Origin: Rhodospirillales bacterium
GTDB taxonomy: Bacteria; Pseudomonadota; Alphaproteobacteria; Rhodospirillales; WMHbin7
DNA: 64,000 nucleotides
Direction of reading: 5' to 3'
NCBI GenBank assembly: GCA_016215555.1
Contig: JACRJC010000006.1
Coordinates: 37,395 to 101,394, forward strand
In this document: piece after piece, positions 18,396 to 26,159 of the stretch
Position numbering within the stretch: the first letter of the stretch is position 1
Layout of the letters: each line of letters opens with the position of its first letter
Program-made: the position numbers and the translations under genes
The notes under the pieces: generated by a model
Told to the model about the DNA's origin: nothing
What the model saw: the letters and a program-made list of their open reading frames with translations, nothing else
The model's database searches: none

Positions 18396-18899
18396 TTAAT
18401 AGCCTGGCGGGGGCGGGGGAGGCGCGAAGCCCTTGCCCGGCGGCGGCGGACCCATTCCGATGGCGCCCATTTTCTGCCGCCCTTCCGGGCTCATCTCGAG
18501 CGCGGCGGCCACCATCGCCTCGGCCAGGGCATCGTCCAGCATGTCGCGGGCCTGGCGGATGCCGTCGAAAGCCTTCTTCAATTGGACGGCGTCGCGCTCG
18601 GATGAGGCCAGGGCCTGGCGCACGCCTTCCTGCGCCGATTTCATGGCGGCATGGCCCTTCGTCATCGCCGCTTCCTGCGACTTGAAGGCCTTGATCAAAA
18701 CCTCTCCGTCCGGCTTGGGCAGATGGCTGGCGGCGCGCTCGGCGATATGCAGGAAGTTGGGCGGTCCGCCCGGCGGCGGGCCGGGGGGATATTGCGGACG
18801 CTCCCACATCGCATGCATGACGACGATGGTGGCCAGCGAGATATTCGCGGCCAGAGACAGGGGCAAGAGCCAGCGCATGAGATTCTTCATGTCCGTCAC
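18396..18899 (-). CDS. periplasmic sensor-like protein (heavy-metal sensor / CnrX-CpxP type)
   Basis: 167 residues with one N-terminal membrane segment (LLPLSLAANISLATIVVMHAM), then a helical periplasmic part (about residues 55-140) and a Pro/Gly-rich tail. Small anchored helical proteins of this kind next to an ECF sigma factor and a membrane anti-sigma act as periplasmic sensors (CnrX, ZraP and CpxP relatives). The GTG start at 18899 overlaps the preceding stop (GTGA); an ATG at 18890 is the alternative. It is the third gene of a sigma/anti-sigma/sensor operon. The metal-sensing role is inferred from context; no clear metal ligand set was assigned. Confidence 0.65.
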   Translation of the reverse strand: MTDMKNLMRWLLPLSLAANISLATIVVMHAMWERPQYPPGPPPGGPPNFLHIAERAASHLPKPDGEVLIKAFKSQEAAMTKGHAAMKSAQEGVRQALASSERDAVQLKKAFDGIRQARDMLDDALAEAMVAAALEMSPEGRQKMGAIGMGPPPPGKGFAPPPPPPGY

Positions 18900-19207
18900 A
18901 AACCTTCAAAAGTGAAAGAGGGAGTCCAAAGATAGGAAGCCAGGGCGGTCGATTCGGCCTGCAAGCCGTCGCCGCCGATCAGAATGCCCAGCATCAACCC
19001 CGCCGCCATGGGAACGCCGAAGCGCAACGGCAGATCGAAGGCGGGTCGGTTCAGAACGTCGCGGATACGGTCCCAAAGCGTGCGGCGCCGGGTCTGAGGC
19101 CCCAATCGGCGCATCGTCGCCTCGATCAGGCCATCCAGGCGCCGCTCATCGATCCGGGCGGGTCCGATATTGTCCTTCAGCCAGGTCTCGAATGGGTCGT
19201 TCGTCAT
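18896..19207 (-). CDS. small membrane anti-sigma factor (candidate)
   Basis: 103 residues. A hydrophilic N-terminal half (MTNDPFETWLKDNIGPARI) is followed by one membrane segment (FGVPMAAGLMLGILIGG) and a short periplasmic end. Its ATG at 19207 overlaps the stop of the ECF sigma gene (ATGA). The size and topology fit CnrY-like anti-sigma factors, with the cytoplasmic part holding the sigma factor. No zinc-binding anti-sigma motif is present. The assignment rests on position and topology more than on sequence. Confidence 0.65.
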   Translation of the reverse strand: MTNDPFETWLKDNIGPARIDERRLDGLIEATMRRLGPQTRRRTLWDRIRDVLNRPAFDLPLRFGVPMAAGLMLGILIGGDGLQAESTALASYLWTPSFTFEGL

Positions 19208-19803
19208 GACAGGTCTCCGAAATTCTTCAGTCCACGTCGCAGCAACTTGTCTTTCAATGTCCGGCGGGCTCGGACCAGCAGTGCCTCGAGGGCGGGCAGG
19301 CTGATGCCCAAGCCTTTTGCCGCTTCGGGTCCGCTGATCTCGGCGTAATAGCATAGCGCCAGGGCCTCGCGCTGCCTTGCCGGAAGTTCGCCGACGGCCT
19401 GGGCCAGCACCGCCCTGCGCTGGGTCTCCATGCTGGCTTCCAATCCGCCAGGCCCCGTGTCGGGGCAGTCCAGCGCCTCGTCCAAGGGGAGCATCGGCCT
19501 GGCCCGGCGTTTGTCGATACATAGATTATAGGCGACCCGATACAGCCAGGAGGAAAAACGCGCCCTCCCGTCGGGCCGCCAGTCGCCGGCCAGCCGCCAG
19601 ACCCGCAGAAATGTCTCCTGAACCACATCGTCGGCATCCTGGGAATTACCGGTGATCCGTTGCGCCAGCAGGGTCACGGGGCGGACATGCCTCTGCATCA
19701 GGCGACGGAAACTGTCCCTGTCGCCCGCGGCGATGGCCCTCAGAAGGTCATCGTCCTCGTCCCGGCCTTCCTGGCTCAATCGACCTCCAACGTGAACTTT
19801 CAT
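19204..19803 (-). CDS. ECF-type RNA polymerase sigma factor
   Basis: 199 residues. Region 2 is clear (DADDVVQETFLRVWRLAG, then ARFSSWLYRVAYNLCIDKRR) and region 4 follows (LPARQREALALCYYAEISG, then a helix-turn-helix). The ATG at 19803 gives MKVHVGGRLSQEG; a TTG at 19779, preceded four bases upstream by GGAGG, is an equally good or better start and would remove eight residues. It is first in a three-gene operon with a membrane anti-sigma and a periplasmic protein, like cnrHYX. It is divergent from an EF-hand gene that may be one of its targets (inference). Confidence 0.92.
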   Translation of the reverse strand: MKVHVGGRLSQEGRDEDDDLLRAIAAGDRDSFRRLMQRHVRPVTLLAQRITGNSQDADDVVQETFLRVWRLAGDWRPDGRARFSSWLYRVAYNLCIDKRRARPMLPLDEALDCPDTGPGGLEASMETQRRAVLAQAVGELPARQREALALCYYAEISGPEAAKGLGISLPALEALLVRARRTLKDKLLRRGLKNFGDLS

Positions 19804-19941
19804 TCCATTATACGGGCTGGATGGGCAATCCCTGCGCAAATTGCGTCCTTTGGAAAATCCGCAAGTCCGGCCAGGCTTCGAGCGTGGAATCATGGGAAAG
19901 CCATTATCTTATCCACCGGCAACCTAGAAGAGGAGCCAACC

Positions 19942-20550
19942 ATGTTGCAAGGAATTGGCGGCGGCAGCCTTGATACGTCGCAATTACGCAGCCTTTTCAG
20001 CAAGATAGACGCTGACGGCTCGGGTTCCGTTACCCGCGAGGAATTCGTCAACGGCGCGCCCGAGGATGTCGGCAGCGAGATGGCCGGGCAATTGTTCGAC
20101 GCGCTCGACAGTTCGGGCTCGGGCTCGCTTAGCGAAAGCGACATTCTAAGCGCTTTCGAGCAATTGGACAGCCAGATGCAAGGCGCTCTCATCCAAGAGC
20201 AGGGGCAGGGCAGCCGCCCGCAGCCGCCCAAGCCCGAGGATGTCTTCAACCAAGCCGACAGCGACGGCGACGGCACGGTGACGCGCGAGGAATTCATCGC
20301 CAGCCGCCCCGACGAGGTCAGCGAGGAACAGGCGGGCTCGATGTTCGACCAGTTGGACAGCGAAGGAACGGGCAGCCTGAGCAAGGAGGACTTCATCGCC
20401 GCCATGGAAGCCAACCAGCCCGAGCCGCCGTCCATGGCTTCCAGCCAGGGCACTCAATTGTCGCAATCTCTGCTCGAGCTTTTGAAGAGCTACAAGAATT
20501 ACGGCTCGTCGGCGAGCAGCGACGAAACAACGACGTCGGTCTCGACCTGA
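19942..20550 (+). CDS. four-EF-hand calcium-binding protein
   Basis: 202 residues with four EF-hand loops in two pairs: DADGSGSVTREEF, DSSGSGSLSESDI, DSDGDGTVTREEF and DSEGTGSLSKEDF. The first and third are canonical 12-residue loops. The second and fourth are weaker at some ligand positions but still acidic. There is no signal peptide, and the C-terminal 45 residues are Ser/Thr/Gln-rich. AGAAGAGGAG (19926-19935) precedes the ATG by about seven bases. It is divergent from the ECF sigma operon. It probably binds Ca2+ as a buffer or sensor; its partner is unknown. Confidence 0.85.
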   Translation: MLQGIGGGSLDTSQLRSLFSKIDADGSGSVTREEFVNGAPEDVGSEMAGQLFDALDSSGSGSLSESDILSAFEQLDSQMQGALIQEQGQGSRPQPPKPEDVFNQADSDGDGTVTREEFIASRPDEVSEEQAGSMFDQLDSEGTGSLSKEDFIAAMEANQPEPPSMASSQGTQLSQSLLELLKSYKNYGSSASSDETTTSVST

Positions 20551-20564
20551 CGCATCGATCCACC

Positions 20565-20606
20565 AGCCATCCCCCGGCCGGCCTATCCCGGTTGGGGGAT
20601 ATGGCT
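20565..20606 (+). terminator. hairpin behind the EF-hand gene, possible terminator
   Basis: AGCCATCCCCC pairs with GGGGGATATGGCT (two bases bulged) 15 bases after the stop. The following T-run is short (CTTT), so termination is likely but not certain. Confidence 0.4.
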
Positions 20607-20655
20607 CTTTGGCGTTTCAAGTGGAATTGGTCAGACGACTGAGATGAATTTCACC

Positions 20656-20750
20656 TTATCCTGCGGAGGGCCGAAGGCCCGTCTCGAAGGATGGGCGCCG
20701 AAATGTCGCCTCACCCTTCGAGACGCGCTGCGCGCTCCTCAGGGTGAGGA
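20656..20750. repeat. REP/BIME-like pair of inverted hairpins, copy 2
   Basis: Two opposed copies of the same palindrome as at 18264-18371: TTATCCTGCGGAGGGCC...GGCCCGTCTCGAAGGAT at 20656-20692, and CCTCACCCTTCGAGACGC...CTCCTCAGGGTGAGG at 20709-20749. They lie between the convergent EF-hand and flgE-like genes. Confidence 0.85.
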
Positions 20751-20791
20751 AACAGGTTTGCCCATTCCCTACTGCATCATCAGGAACCATT

Positions 20792-22225
20792 CTATTTCAG
20801 GTCGCGGACGGTGACCGTCATCTCGTCGGCGGTCTGGAAGACCTTGCTGGCCATGGAATAGGCCTTCTGGGTCAGAATCATGTTCGTGAATTCGTCTTCC
20901 AGCACCACATTCGATTGCTCGACCGCATTGGCCGTCCAAGATGTCAGGCCTTCGTCGTTCACGCCTTGGCTGCGCACCACGATGTCGCCGGCATTCTCGT
21001 TATAGGCCCACAGCGTGCCCGAAAGAGCCTCCATCTGATTGACGGCGTTGAAGGTGGCGACGGGAATTTGATAAAGCTGCTTGGTTTCGCCGTTCGAATA
21101 GCTGCCGACCAGAAAGCCGTCGCTGGTGAAATAGCTGTCCTTCAGATAGCCGTTGACGTTGCCGTTCTGGTCGTAGCTGCCGATTTTGCTGTCGCCGGAA
21201 AGCTGGGTCAGTTTGGTCAAATCGATCGACAGGGTGGAAGAGGCCGGGGTCAGACTGCCCGAGGCGGTGCTGGCCGAGGAAAAATCGATATCGTTCCATT
21301 CGACGGTGGCTTTGATCGACAAACCGCCGGAACCGTCGTCGGGCACGACGCTGGTCAGATTGCCGTCGCCGTCGAAGGTGAGCGTATAGGGTCCGCCGAC
21401 CGTCGTTCCCGACGTGCCGTTGCTGCCGCAGGTCAGTTCCAGCGACCAGACATTTTCCTGGCTGGGGTCCGGCGTCATCACGAAGTTGATCTGGTCGGAC
21501 AGATAGTCGGTGACGCCGGAATCGGGATTCTCGACTTGCTTATAGACGGGAATGTTGAAGCTGGCGCTGTCGGTGGCCTCGGTCTCGGAATCGACATTGG
21601 CGCGCAGATCGATGCTGTCGGTCGCCTGTCCGCCGGCCAGGCCGTAGCGGTCGGTGCGGATGGCCGACAGGCCGGACAGGCTGCTGGAGGTGGTGAATTC
21701 CCCGGTCTCGGGATCGGCGGCGTAGCCCAGCAGATAATAGCCGTCGGATGTGGTCAGATAGGTCACCTGATTGCTGGCGGCGGGATTGTCGCCGTTGGTT
21801 TCGGTGCCGTTCCAGCTATCGTCATAGACGACGTCGTAGTCCTGGGCGCTGGCCGTCGATGCCGAGGCGGTCTGATCGACCGTCCACTGAAAGCTGCCAT
21901 AGCGGCCAAAGACGTAATCCGACAGGTTGGCCGGCTGGCCTGCCTCGCCGCTCAGCAGAAACATCCCCTGGCCGTTGATGGCCATGTCCAGATTCTCGCC
22001 GGTGCTAAGAACGTTGCCCTGGCTTTCGACGCTTTGGCGGGTGGTTTGCGTGACCCCGAGAAGATTGGTCCCCGCCGTCGTTTCCGACAAGATGGTGCGG
22101 AAAGTATCGACAGCGCTTTTATAGCCGCCGGTATTGACGTTGGCGACGTTCTGGCTGATGACGTTCATGGCGTGGCTTTGCGACATCATGGCCGTCATGC
22201 TGTTGGTGAAGGCTCCCCATAACAT
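20792..22225 (-). CDS. flgE: FlgE-like flagellar hook protein
   Basis: 477 residues. The N-terminus has the flagellar rod/hook motif (SQNVANVNTGGYKSAVDTF). The C-terminus has the matching helix (EDEFTNMILTQKAYSMASKVFQTADEM). The middle holds Gly/Ser/Thr/Asp-rich beta domains of FlgE type. It should be exported by the flagellar type III system and polymerise into the hook. The ATG at 22225 gives MLWGAFTNSM; GGGAG lies eight bases upstream. It stands alone, with no flagellar gene next to it, and has a sigma-54-type promoter 37 bases before the ATG. It may be a hook paralogue rather than the main FlgE. Confidence 0.88.
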   Translation of the reverse strand: MLWGAFTNSMTAMMSQSHAMNVISQNVANVNTGGYKSAVDTFRTILSETTAGTNLLGVTQTTRQSVESQGNVLSTGENLDMAINGQGMFLLSGEAGQPANLSDYVFGRYGSFQWTVDQTASASTASAQDYDVVYDDSWNGTETNGDNPAASNQVTYLTTSDGYYLLGYAADPETGEFTTSSSLSGLSAIRTDRYGLAGGQATDSIDLRANVDSETEATDSASFNIPVYKQVENPDSGVTDYLSDQINFVMTPDPSQENVWSLELTCGSNGTSGTTVGGPYTLTFDGDGNLTSVVPDDGSGGLSIKATVEWNDIDFSSASTASGSLTPASSTLSIDLTKLTQLSGDSKIGSYDQNGNVNGYLKDSYFTSDGFLVGSYSNGETKQLYQIPVATFNAVNQMEALSGTLWAYNENAGDIVVRSQGVNDEGLTSWTANAVEQSNVVLEDEFTNMILTQKAYSMASKVFQTADEMTVTVRDLK

Positions 22226-22261
22226 GGCTCTGCTCCCGAAAATGAATTCTAGACAGTTCCA

Positions 22262-22277
22262 AGCAGGCGCCGTTCCA
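22262..22277 (-). promoter_or_regulatory. sigma-54-type (-24/-12) promoter of the flgE-like gene
   Basis: Read on the minus strand, TGGAACGGCGCCTGCT matches TGGCACG-N4-TTGCW at 10 of 12 positions, with the key GG and GC correctly spaced. The transcript start would fall near 22251, leaving a leader of about 25 bases. Hook genes are sigma-54-dependent in many proteobacteria. Confidence 0.6.
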
Positions 22278-22543
22278 GGGCGTTTCAAATGAATGATTGA
22301 CGGATTTTGGGAGAAAACGAGAGGCTAACGGCAAGAATGCGCTGAAGCCGGGCCATTATTGCCCGCCTGCCGCAGGGCGACCCGGCAAAAAGGGGACGGG
22401 AGCGGGGGAGGAGGGGGGGCTACCGCCAACCGCCCCCTCCCAACAAACGGGGCCAGCTCCATATTGGGTAAAGCAAGGCGTATTTCTTGTATTTTCATTA
22501 TGATCCAGCCATCATGTAGGCGCTTTCTGGAGAGGCACCATAA
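22278..22543. other. intergenic region before the kinase/hydrogenase island
   Basis: A G-rich stretch (about 22400-22445) can fold against CCGCCCCCTCCC, and GCCGGG (about 22348) against CCCGGC (about 22380). No open frame here is convincing. The promoter of the histidine kinase at 22544 should lie in the A+T-rich part (22470-22525), but no clear elements were found. Confidence 0.35.
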
Positions 22544-24616
22544 ATGCGCGTACCTTTAATGTGGTCAAAACTATTCTTCCGTGCATTTTCCGTCATTCTT
22601 GCGGTAGTCGTGGTTTTTTCAGTTTCGATCTATCTGATCACCACCGGCATTATCGACGACACAGTCGATCAAATAGAAGAAACATCCGGCTGGACCATCC
22701 TTGACAACGTCTATGAACTCGTTTCCCAAACGGCGTCCGAACTGGAGGCAATCGAACGAACTGCGTTGGAAGAGAAAAAGCGTAACCTGAAGACGGCCGT
22801 CGATCTTGGGGAAGCGTTTGTCAAACTGAAGCTTCAGGACGTTAAGGAAGGCCGTCTGACCCCGGCGCAGGCCAGGGGGCAATTCCTTTCCGGCCTGCGT
22901 CAGTTTCGTTTCGGCAATAATGATTACGTCTGGATATCCGATTACCAGTCGCGCCTGATTTCTCATCCCTCTGACGAGCTGCACGACAAGGATGCCTCCC
23001 AGTTGGCCGATGTCCATGGCAATCCGATCGTGACGCCCATGGTCGAGGGGGCGCAGGCCTATGGCGATGGTTATTATGTTTATTGGTGGAAAAGTCTGGG
23101 GCAGACGGAGATTCGCGAGAAGCTGACCTATTACAAGAACATGGCGGATCTTAAGATGGTCATTGGCGCCGGTTTTTTTCTGGATGACCTGAAGAAGGTC
23201 ATGGAGACGCGAAAGACCGAGGCGTTACGCCGGCTGAGAGACCAACTGTCGAACATCAAGCTTGCCAATACCGGCTATCTTTACATCTTCGACGGCCAGA
23301 ACCGGATGGTCATTCATCCAAACCCGAACGTTGACGGAACCGATGCCGGCGGCCTTCTAGAACCGGTAACCAATATCCCCATTCTCAAACAACTAAAGTC
23401 TGTCGCCGACAACAAAGTCGGGCTGCGCTATAAATGGGACAAGCCCAACGATCCGGGGAACTACGTCTACGACAAGATTTCCTGGGTGCGCTATTTTCCG
23501 AAATATGACTGGTACGTCGCCTCGTCGGTCTATACCGATGAATTGCGTAGCGGATCAAAGGCGATTGGACAGCGGGTCATGGAGATTTCGGTCCTGTTCC
23601 TGCTGATTTCATCGCTTTTGGGTTATTTGTTCGTCAGCAGTCTGACGAAGCCGATCATCCATCTGTCGAAGATGGCCAAGCAGGTTCGCGACGGCGATCT
23701 GTCTGTATCCTCGGATATTCGCCAAGCAGACGAGATCGGCGATCTTGCCCTGGCCTTCAACGACATGGTCGATCGTCTGCGTGAAGATATCGAGCATCTT
23801 GACTCGCGTGTCATGGCCAGAACGATCGAGTTGAGGGAAGCCAACGAGAAACTCAAGGAAATCGACAAGATGAAGTCGGATTTCATGACCTCGGTTTCGC
23901 ATGAATTCCGCACGCCGCTGACGTCAATACGTGGCTTCCTCGCCATCATCCGGCGCGAGTTTGACAAGCATTTCGCGCCGTTCGCCAAGGACGACGCAAC
24001 GCTTTTGCGCAAAAGGAAACATATCGATGAGGATATTGACATCATCGAACGAGAAAGCGTGCGGCTGACAGACTTGATAAACGATGTCCTTGACTACACC
24101 GATTTGATTTCCGGCAGTTCGGTCTGGCGAGAAACGGTATTCAATGCCAGGGAAATGATTGAGGAGGCGATAGAGGGAATAAGAGGGGATCTTGGCGCAA
24201 AGCCAGGCGTTGAGTTGGTTCTTGTTTGCCCAACTGAGTTGCCGCTTTTGTATTGCGACAAATCGCGGATGACCCTGGTTCTTCAGAACATTCTTGAAAA
24301 TGCCGTCAAGTTTACTGAGGATGGGGCGATTACCTTGAAGGCCTGGGTTGAATTACCCAGCAAGTTGTTTGTTTCCGTGCAGGACTCTGGTCTCGGAATT
24401 CCACCTGACCAATTGAAGTGGATATTCTCGCATTTTCATCAGGTGCTGAATGCCGATGCGCTGGTCGATAAACCTAGGGGAACGGGACTTGGTCTAGCCA
24501 TTTGCAAGCAGATCGTCGATCATTACGGAGGCGTTATTTCGGTCAATTCCGTTTTGGGCCAGGGAGCGACATTCACAATTTCGCTTGAGTCGTACCAAAA
24601 TGACACTGTAGAGTAA
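22544..24616 (+). CDS. membrane histidine kinase with double Cache sensor domain
   Basis: 690 residues: membrane segment at about 10-32, periplasmic region of about 310 residues with two Cache-type repeats (NDYVWISDYQSRLISHP and NTGYLYIFDGQNRMVIHPN), second membrane segment near 349-369, HAMP, HisKA with His453 (SVSHEFRTPLTSIRGF), and an ATPase domain (NILENAVKF, DSGLGIPPD, GTGLGLAICKQIVDHYGG). Cache domains of this kind bind small extracellular ligands, often carboxylates. GGAGAGG precedes the ATG by eight bases. It points towards the response regulator 167 bases downstream, its likely partner. It has more A/T-ending codons than the housekeeping genes. Confidence 0.92.
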   Translation: MRVPLMWSKLFFRAFSVILAVVVVFSVSIYLITTGIIDDTVDQIEETSGWTILDNVYELVSQTASELEAIERTALEEKKRNLKTAVDLGEAFVKLKLQDVKEGRLTPAQARGQFLSGLRQFRFGNNDYVWISDYQSRLISHPSDELHDKDASQLADVHGNPIVTPMVEGAQAYGDGYYVYWWKSLGQTEIREKLTYYKNMADLKMVIGAGFFLDDLKKVMETRKTEALRRLRDQLSNIKLANTGYLYIFDGQNRMVIHPNPNVDGTDAGGLLEPVTNIPILKQLKSVADNKVGLRYKWDKPNDPGNYVYDKISWVRYFPKYDWYVASSVYTDELRSGSKAIGQRVMEISVLFLLISSLLGYLFVSSLTKPIIHLSKMAKQVRDGDLSVSSDIRQADEIGDLALAFNDMVDRLREDIEHLDSRVMARTIELREANEKLKEIDKMKSDFMTSVSHEFRTPLTSIRGFLAIIRREFDKHFAPFAKDDATLLRKRKHIDEDIDIIERESVRLTDLINDVLDYTDLISGSSVWRETVFNAREMIEEAIEGIRGDLGAKPGVELVLVCPTELPLLYCDKSRMTLVLQNILENAVKFTEDGAITLKAWVELPSKLFVSVQDSGLGIPPDQLKWIFSHFHQVLNADALVDKPRGTGLGLAICKQIVDHYGGVISVNSVLGQGATFTISLESYQNDTVE

Positions 24617-24783
24617 GAGTCTCTTTTTATCTCAATTGGTTATGCGGTGTTGTGGAGTTGTGTTAATTGCGACAGGATTCTAAACTGCGCTTGTTGTCTC
24701 GAGTCATTGCATGCTAAGTTTTTCATCTGAAAACTTGGCGCAAGGGTGGGGCTCGTTTCGCCAGTTAAGTTGAAGGGGAAGAT

Positions 24784-25164
24784 ATGAGCCTTAAGATCGC
24801 CATTATCGATGATGAAATTCACATCCGCTCTTTGTTGGAACAGACGCTCGAAGATCTTGAGACGGATTTTGATGTTGAGTTGCTGGTGGCCGTCAACGGC
24901 CGCGAGGGGCTTGAGATCATTCAGAGGGAAAAGCCGCAACTCGTTTTTTGCGATGTCATGATGCCCGAGATGAATGGCTACGACGTCTGTCGGGCCGTCA
25001 AGGTTCATGGGCTGGCCGATGTCAAAATTATATTGCTGACCGCCAAGGGGCAAGAAGTGGACCGTCAGCAGGGCATCGACGCCGGCGCTTTCGATTACAT
25101 CACCAAACCGTTTGATCCTGATGAATTGGTTCTGCGGGCTAAGGAGATTCTTGGCCTGAATTGA
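24784..25164 (+). CDS. single-domain CheY-like response regulator
   Basis: 126 residues, one receiver domain and no output domain. The acidic pocket is IIDDEIH, the phosphoacceptor is Asp57 (VFCDVMMPEMNGYD), and the Thr and Lys switch residues lie in LTAKG and TKPFDPDEL. GAAGGGGAAGAT lies just before the ATG. It is first in a tight row with the hydrogenase genes (37 bases to the next start). It could receive phosphate from the Cache kinase or from the soluble kinase at 28116. With no output domain, it must act through protein contact or as a relay. Confidence 0.93.
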   Translation: MSLKIAIIDDEIHIRSLLEQTLEDLETDFDVELLVAVNGREGLEIIQREKPQLVFCDVMMPEMNGYDVCRAVKVHGLADVKIILLTAKGQEVDRQQGIDAGAFDYITKPFDPDELVLRAKEILGLN

Positions 25165-25201
25165 GAGTTCGCATTTCCTTTGCTGTCCAGGGGAGGGCTT
25201 G

Positions 25202-26140
25202 ATGGGCGTTTCACTATATTGGTTCCAGTGCGGCGGATGCGGTGGCGACACCATGTCTTTTCTGAATGCCGAGGAACCTGACCTGATACAATTAATTGAC
25301 GCCCTGAAGATTGATCTTTTGTGGCACCCATCTCTTTCTAACATTTCCGCCAAACAACATTTTGCCTTTCAGGACGACATCATAAACGGCGTGCGTCCGC
25401 TTGATATTCTCGTCGTCGAGGGCAGTCTCATACGTGGTCCCACACGGACGGGAATGTTCGATGTTCAGCGCGGCCGTCCGAAAAAAGATCTTGTGGCGGC
25501 GATGGCCCGCCGTGCGCGATTTGTCGTAGCGGTCGGCACTTGCGCCTCATTCGGTGGTTTCGGCTCTGACACTTATGTGCAGTCGACAGGCCTGCAATTC
25601 CACAAGCGCGAGCCTGGAGGTTTGCTGGGCGCCGATTTTCTGGCCTCTTCCGGCTTGCCTGTGATCAATCTCTCGGGATGTCCTTGTCATCCCGGCGTCA
25701 TTTCCGGGGCGCTTTCGGCTTTGGTCGAGGGTGTCAAAATGCCTCTCGACGAATTCAACCGGCCCTTGGCCTGGTATGGCATGTTGATTCACCAAGGCTG
25801 CACAAGAAACGAATATCATGAATACCGCGTGGAGGAGACAGACTTCGGGCAGAAGGGTTGTTTGTTCTTTCACAAGGGATGCCATGGCCCGCTGGTGACC
25901 GGCCCCTGCAACAAGCTATTATGGAACCGCCGATCGTCAAAGACGCGTGCGGGCGTGCCGTGCTTCGGTTGCACGAGTCCCGATTTCCCTCAGGATTATC
26001 CATTTTTCCAAACCCGCAATATCGAAGGGGTGCCGGTGGCGCTGCCGCAGGGCATCAACCGGGCGAATTATCTTGTTTACAAAACCATGGCTGCTGCGGC
26101 GGCGCCTGAGCGACTGAAATCCAGAAAAACAGACATCTGA
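25202..26140 (+). CDS. [NiFe]-hydrogenase small subunit, HupU/HoxB-like
   Basis: 312 residues without a Tat signal, so cytoplasmic. Family stretches are LLWHPSLS, DILVVEGSLIRGP, VGTCASFGG (Cys114), INLSGCPCHPG (Cys160) and HQGCTRNEYHEY (His197, Cys200). Further Cys at 220, 227, 236, 254 and 257 can serve the outer clusters. Overall it reads like H2-sensing HupU/HoxB (group 2b). The proximal-cluster motif is odd: FQCGGCGGDTMSF has Cys10, Cys13 and Asp16, where sensors normally have CGGC with Cys at the Asp16 position. A three-Cys, one-Asp proximal cluster is known from actinobacterial-type (group 1h) enzymes. The ATG at 25202 follows GGGGAGGG. It is co-directional with the large subunit 19 bases on. 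Confidence 0.92.
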   Translation: MGVSLYWFQCGGCGGDTMSFLNAEEPDLIQLIDALKIDLLWHPSLSNISAKQHFAFQDDIINGVRPLDILVVEGSLIRGPTRTGMFDVQRGRPKKDLVAAMARRARFVVAVGTCASFGGFGSDTYVQSTGLQFHKREPGGLLGADFLASSGLPVINLSGCPCHPGVISGALSALVEGVKMPLDEFNRPLAWYGMLIHQGCTRNEYHEYRVEETDFGQKGCLFFHKGCHGPLVTGPCNKLLWNRRSSKTRAGVPCFGCTSPDFPQDYPFFQTRNIEGVPVALPQGINRANYLVYKTMAAAAAPERLKSRKTDI

Positions 26141-26159
26141 CCGAACGGGAGCCGTGGCT

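Noticed and set aside
19804..19812. TATAAT directly before the ECF sigma ATG as a promoter
   Set aside because: A transcript from it would start at or after the ATG at 19803. It could only serve the alternative TTG start at 19779, and no -35 was found.
20744..22222. 492-codon plus-strand frame opposite the hook gene
   Set aside because: Antisense shadow; the minus-strand frame has intact flagellar N- and C-terminal motifs and a promoter.
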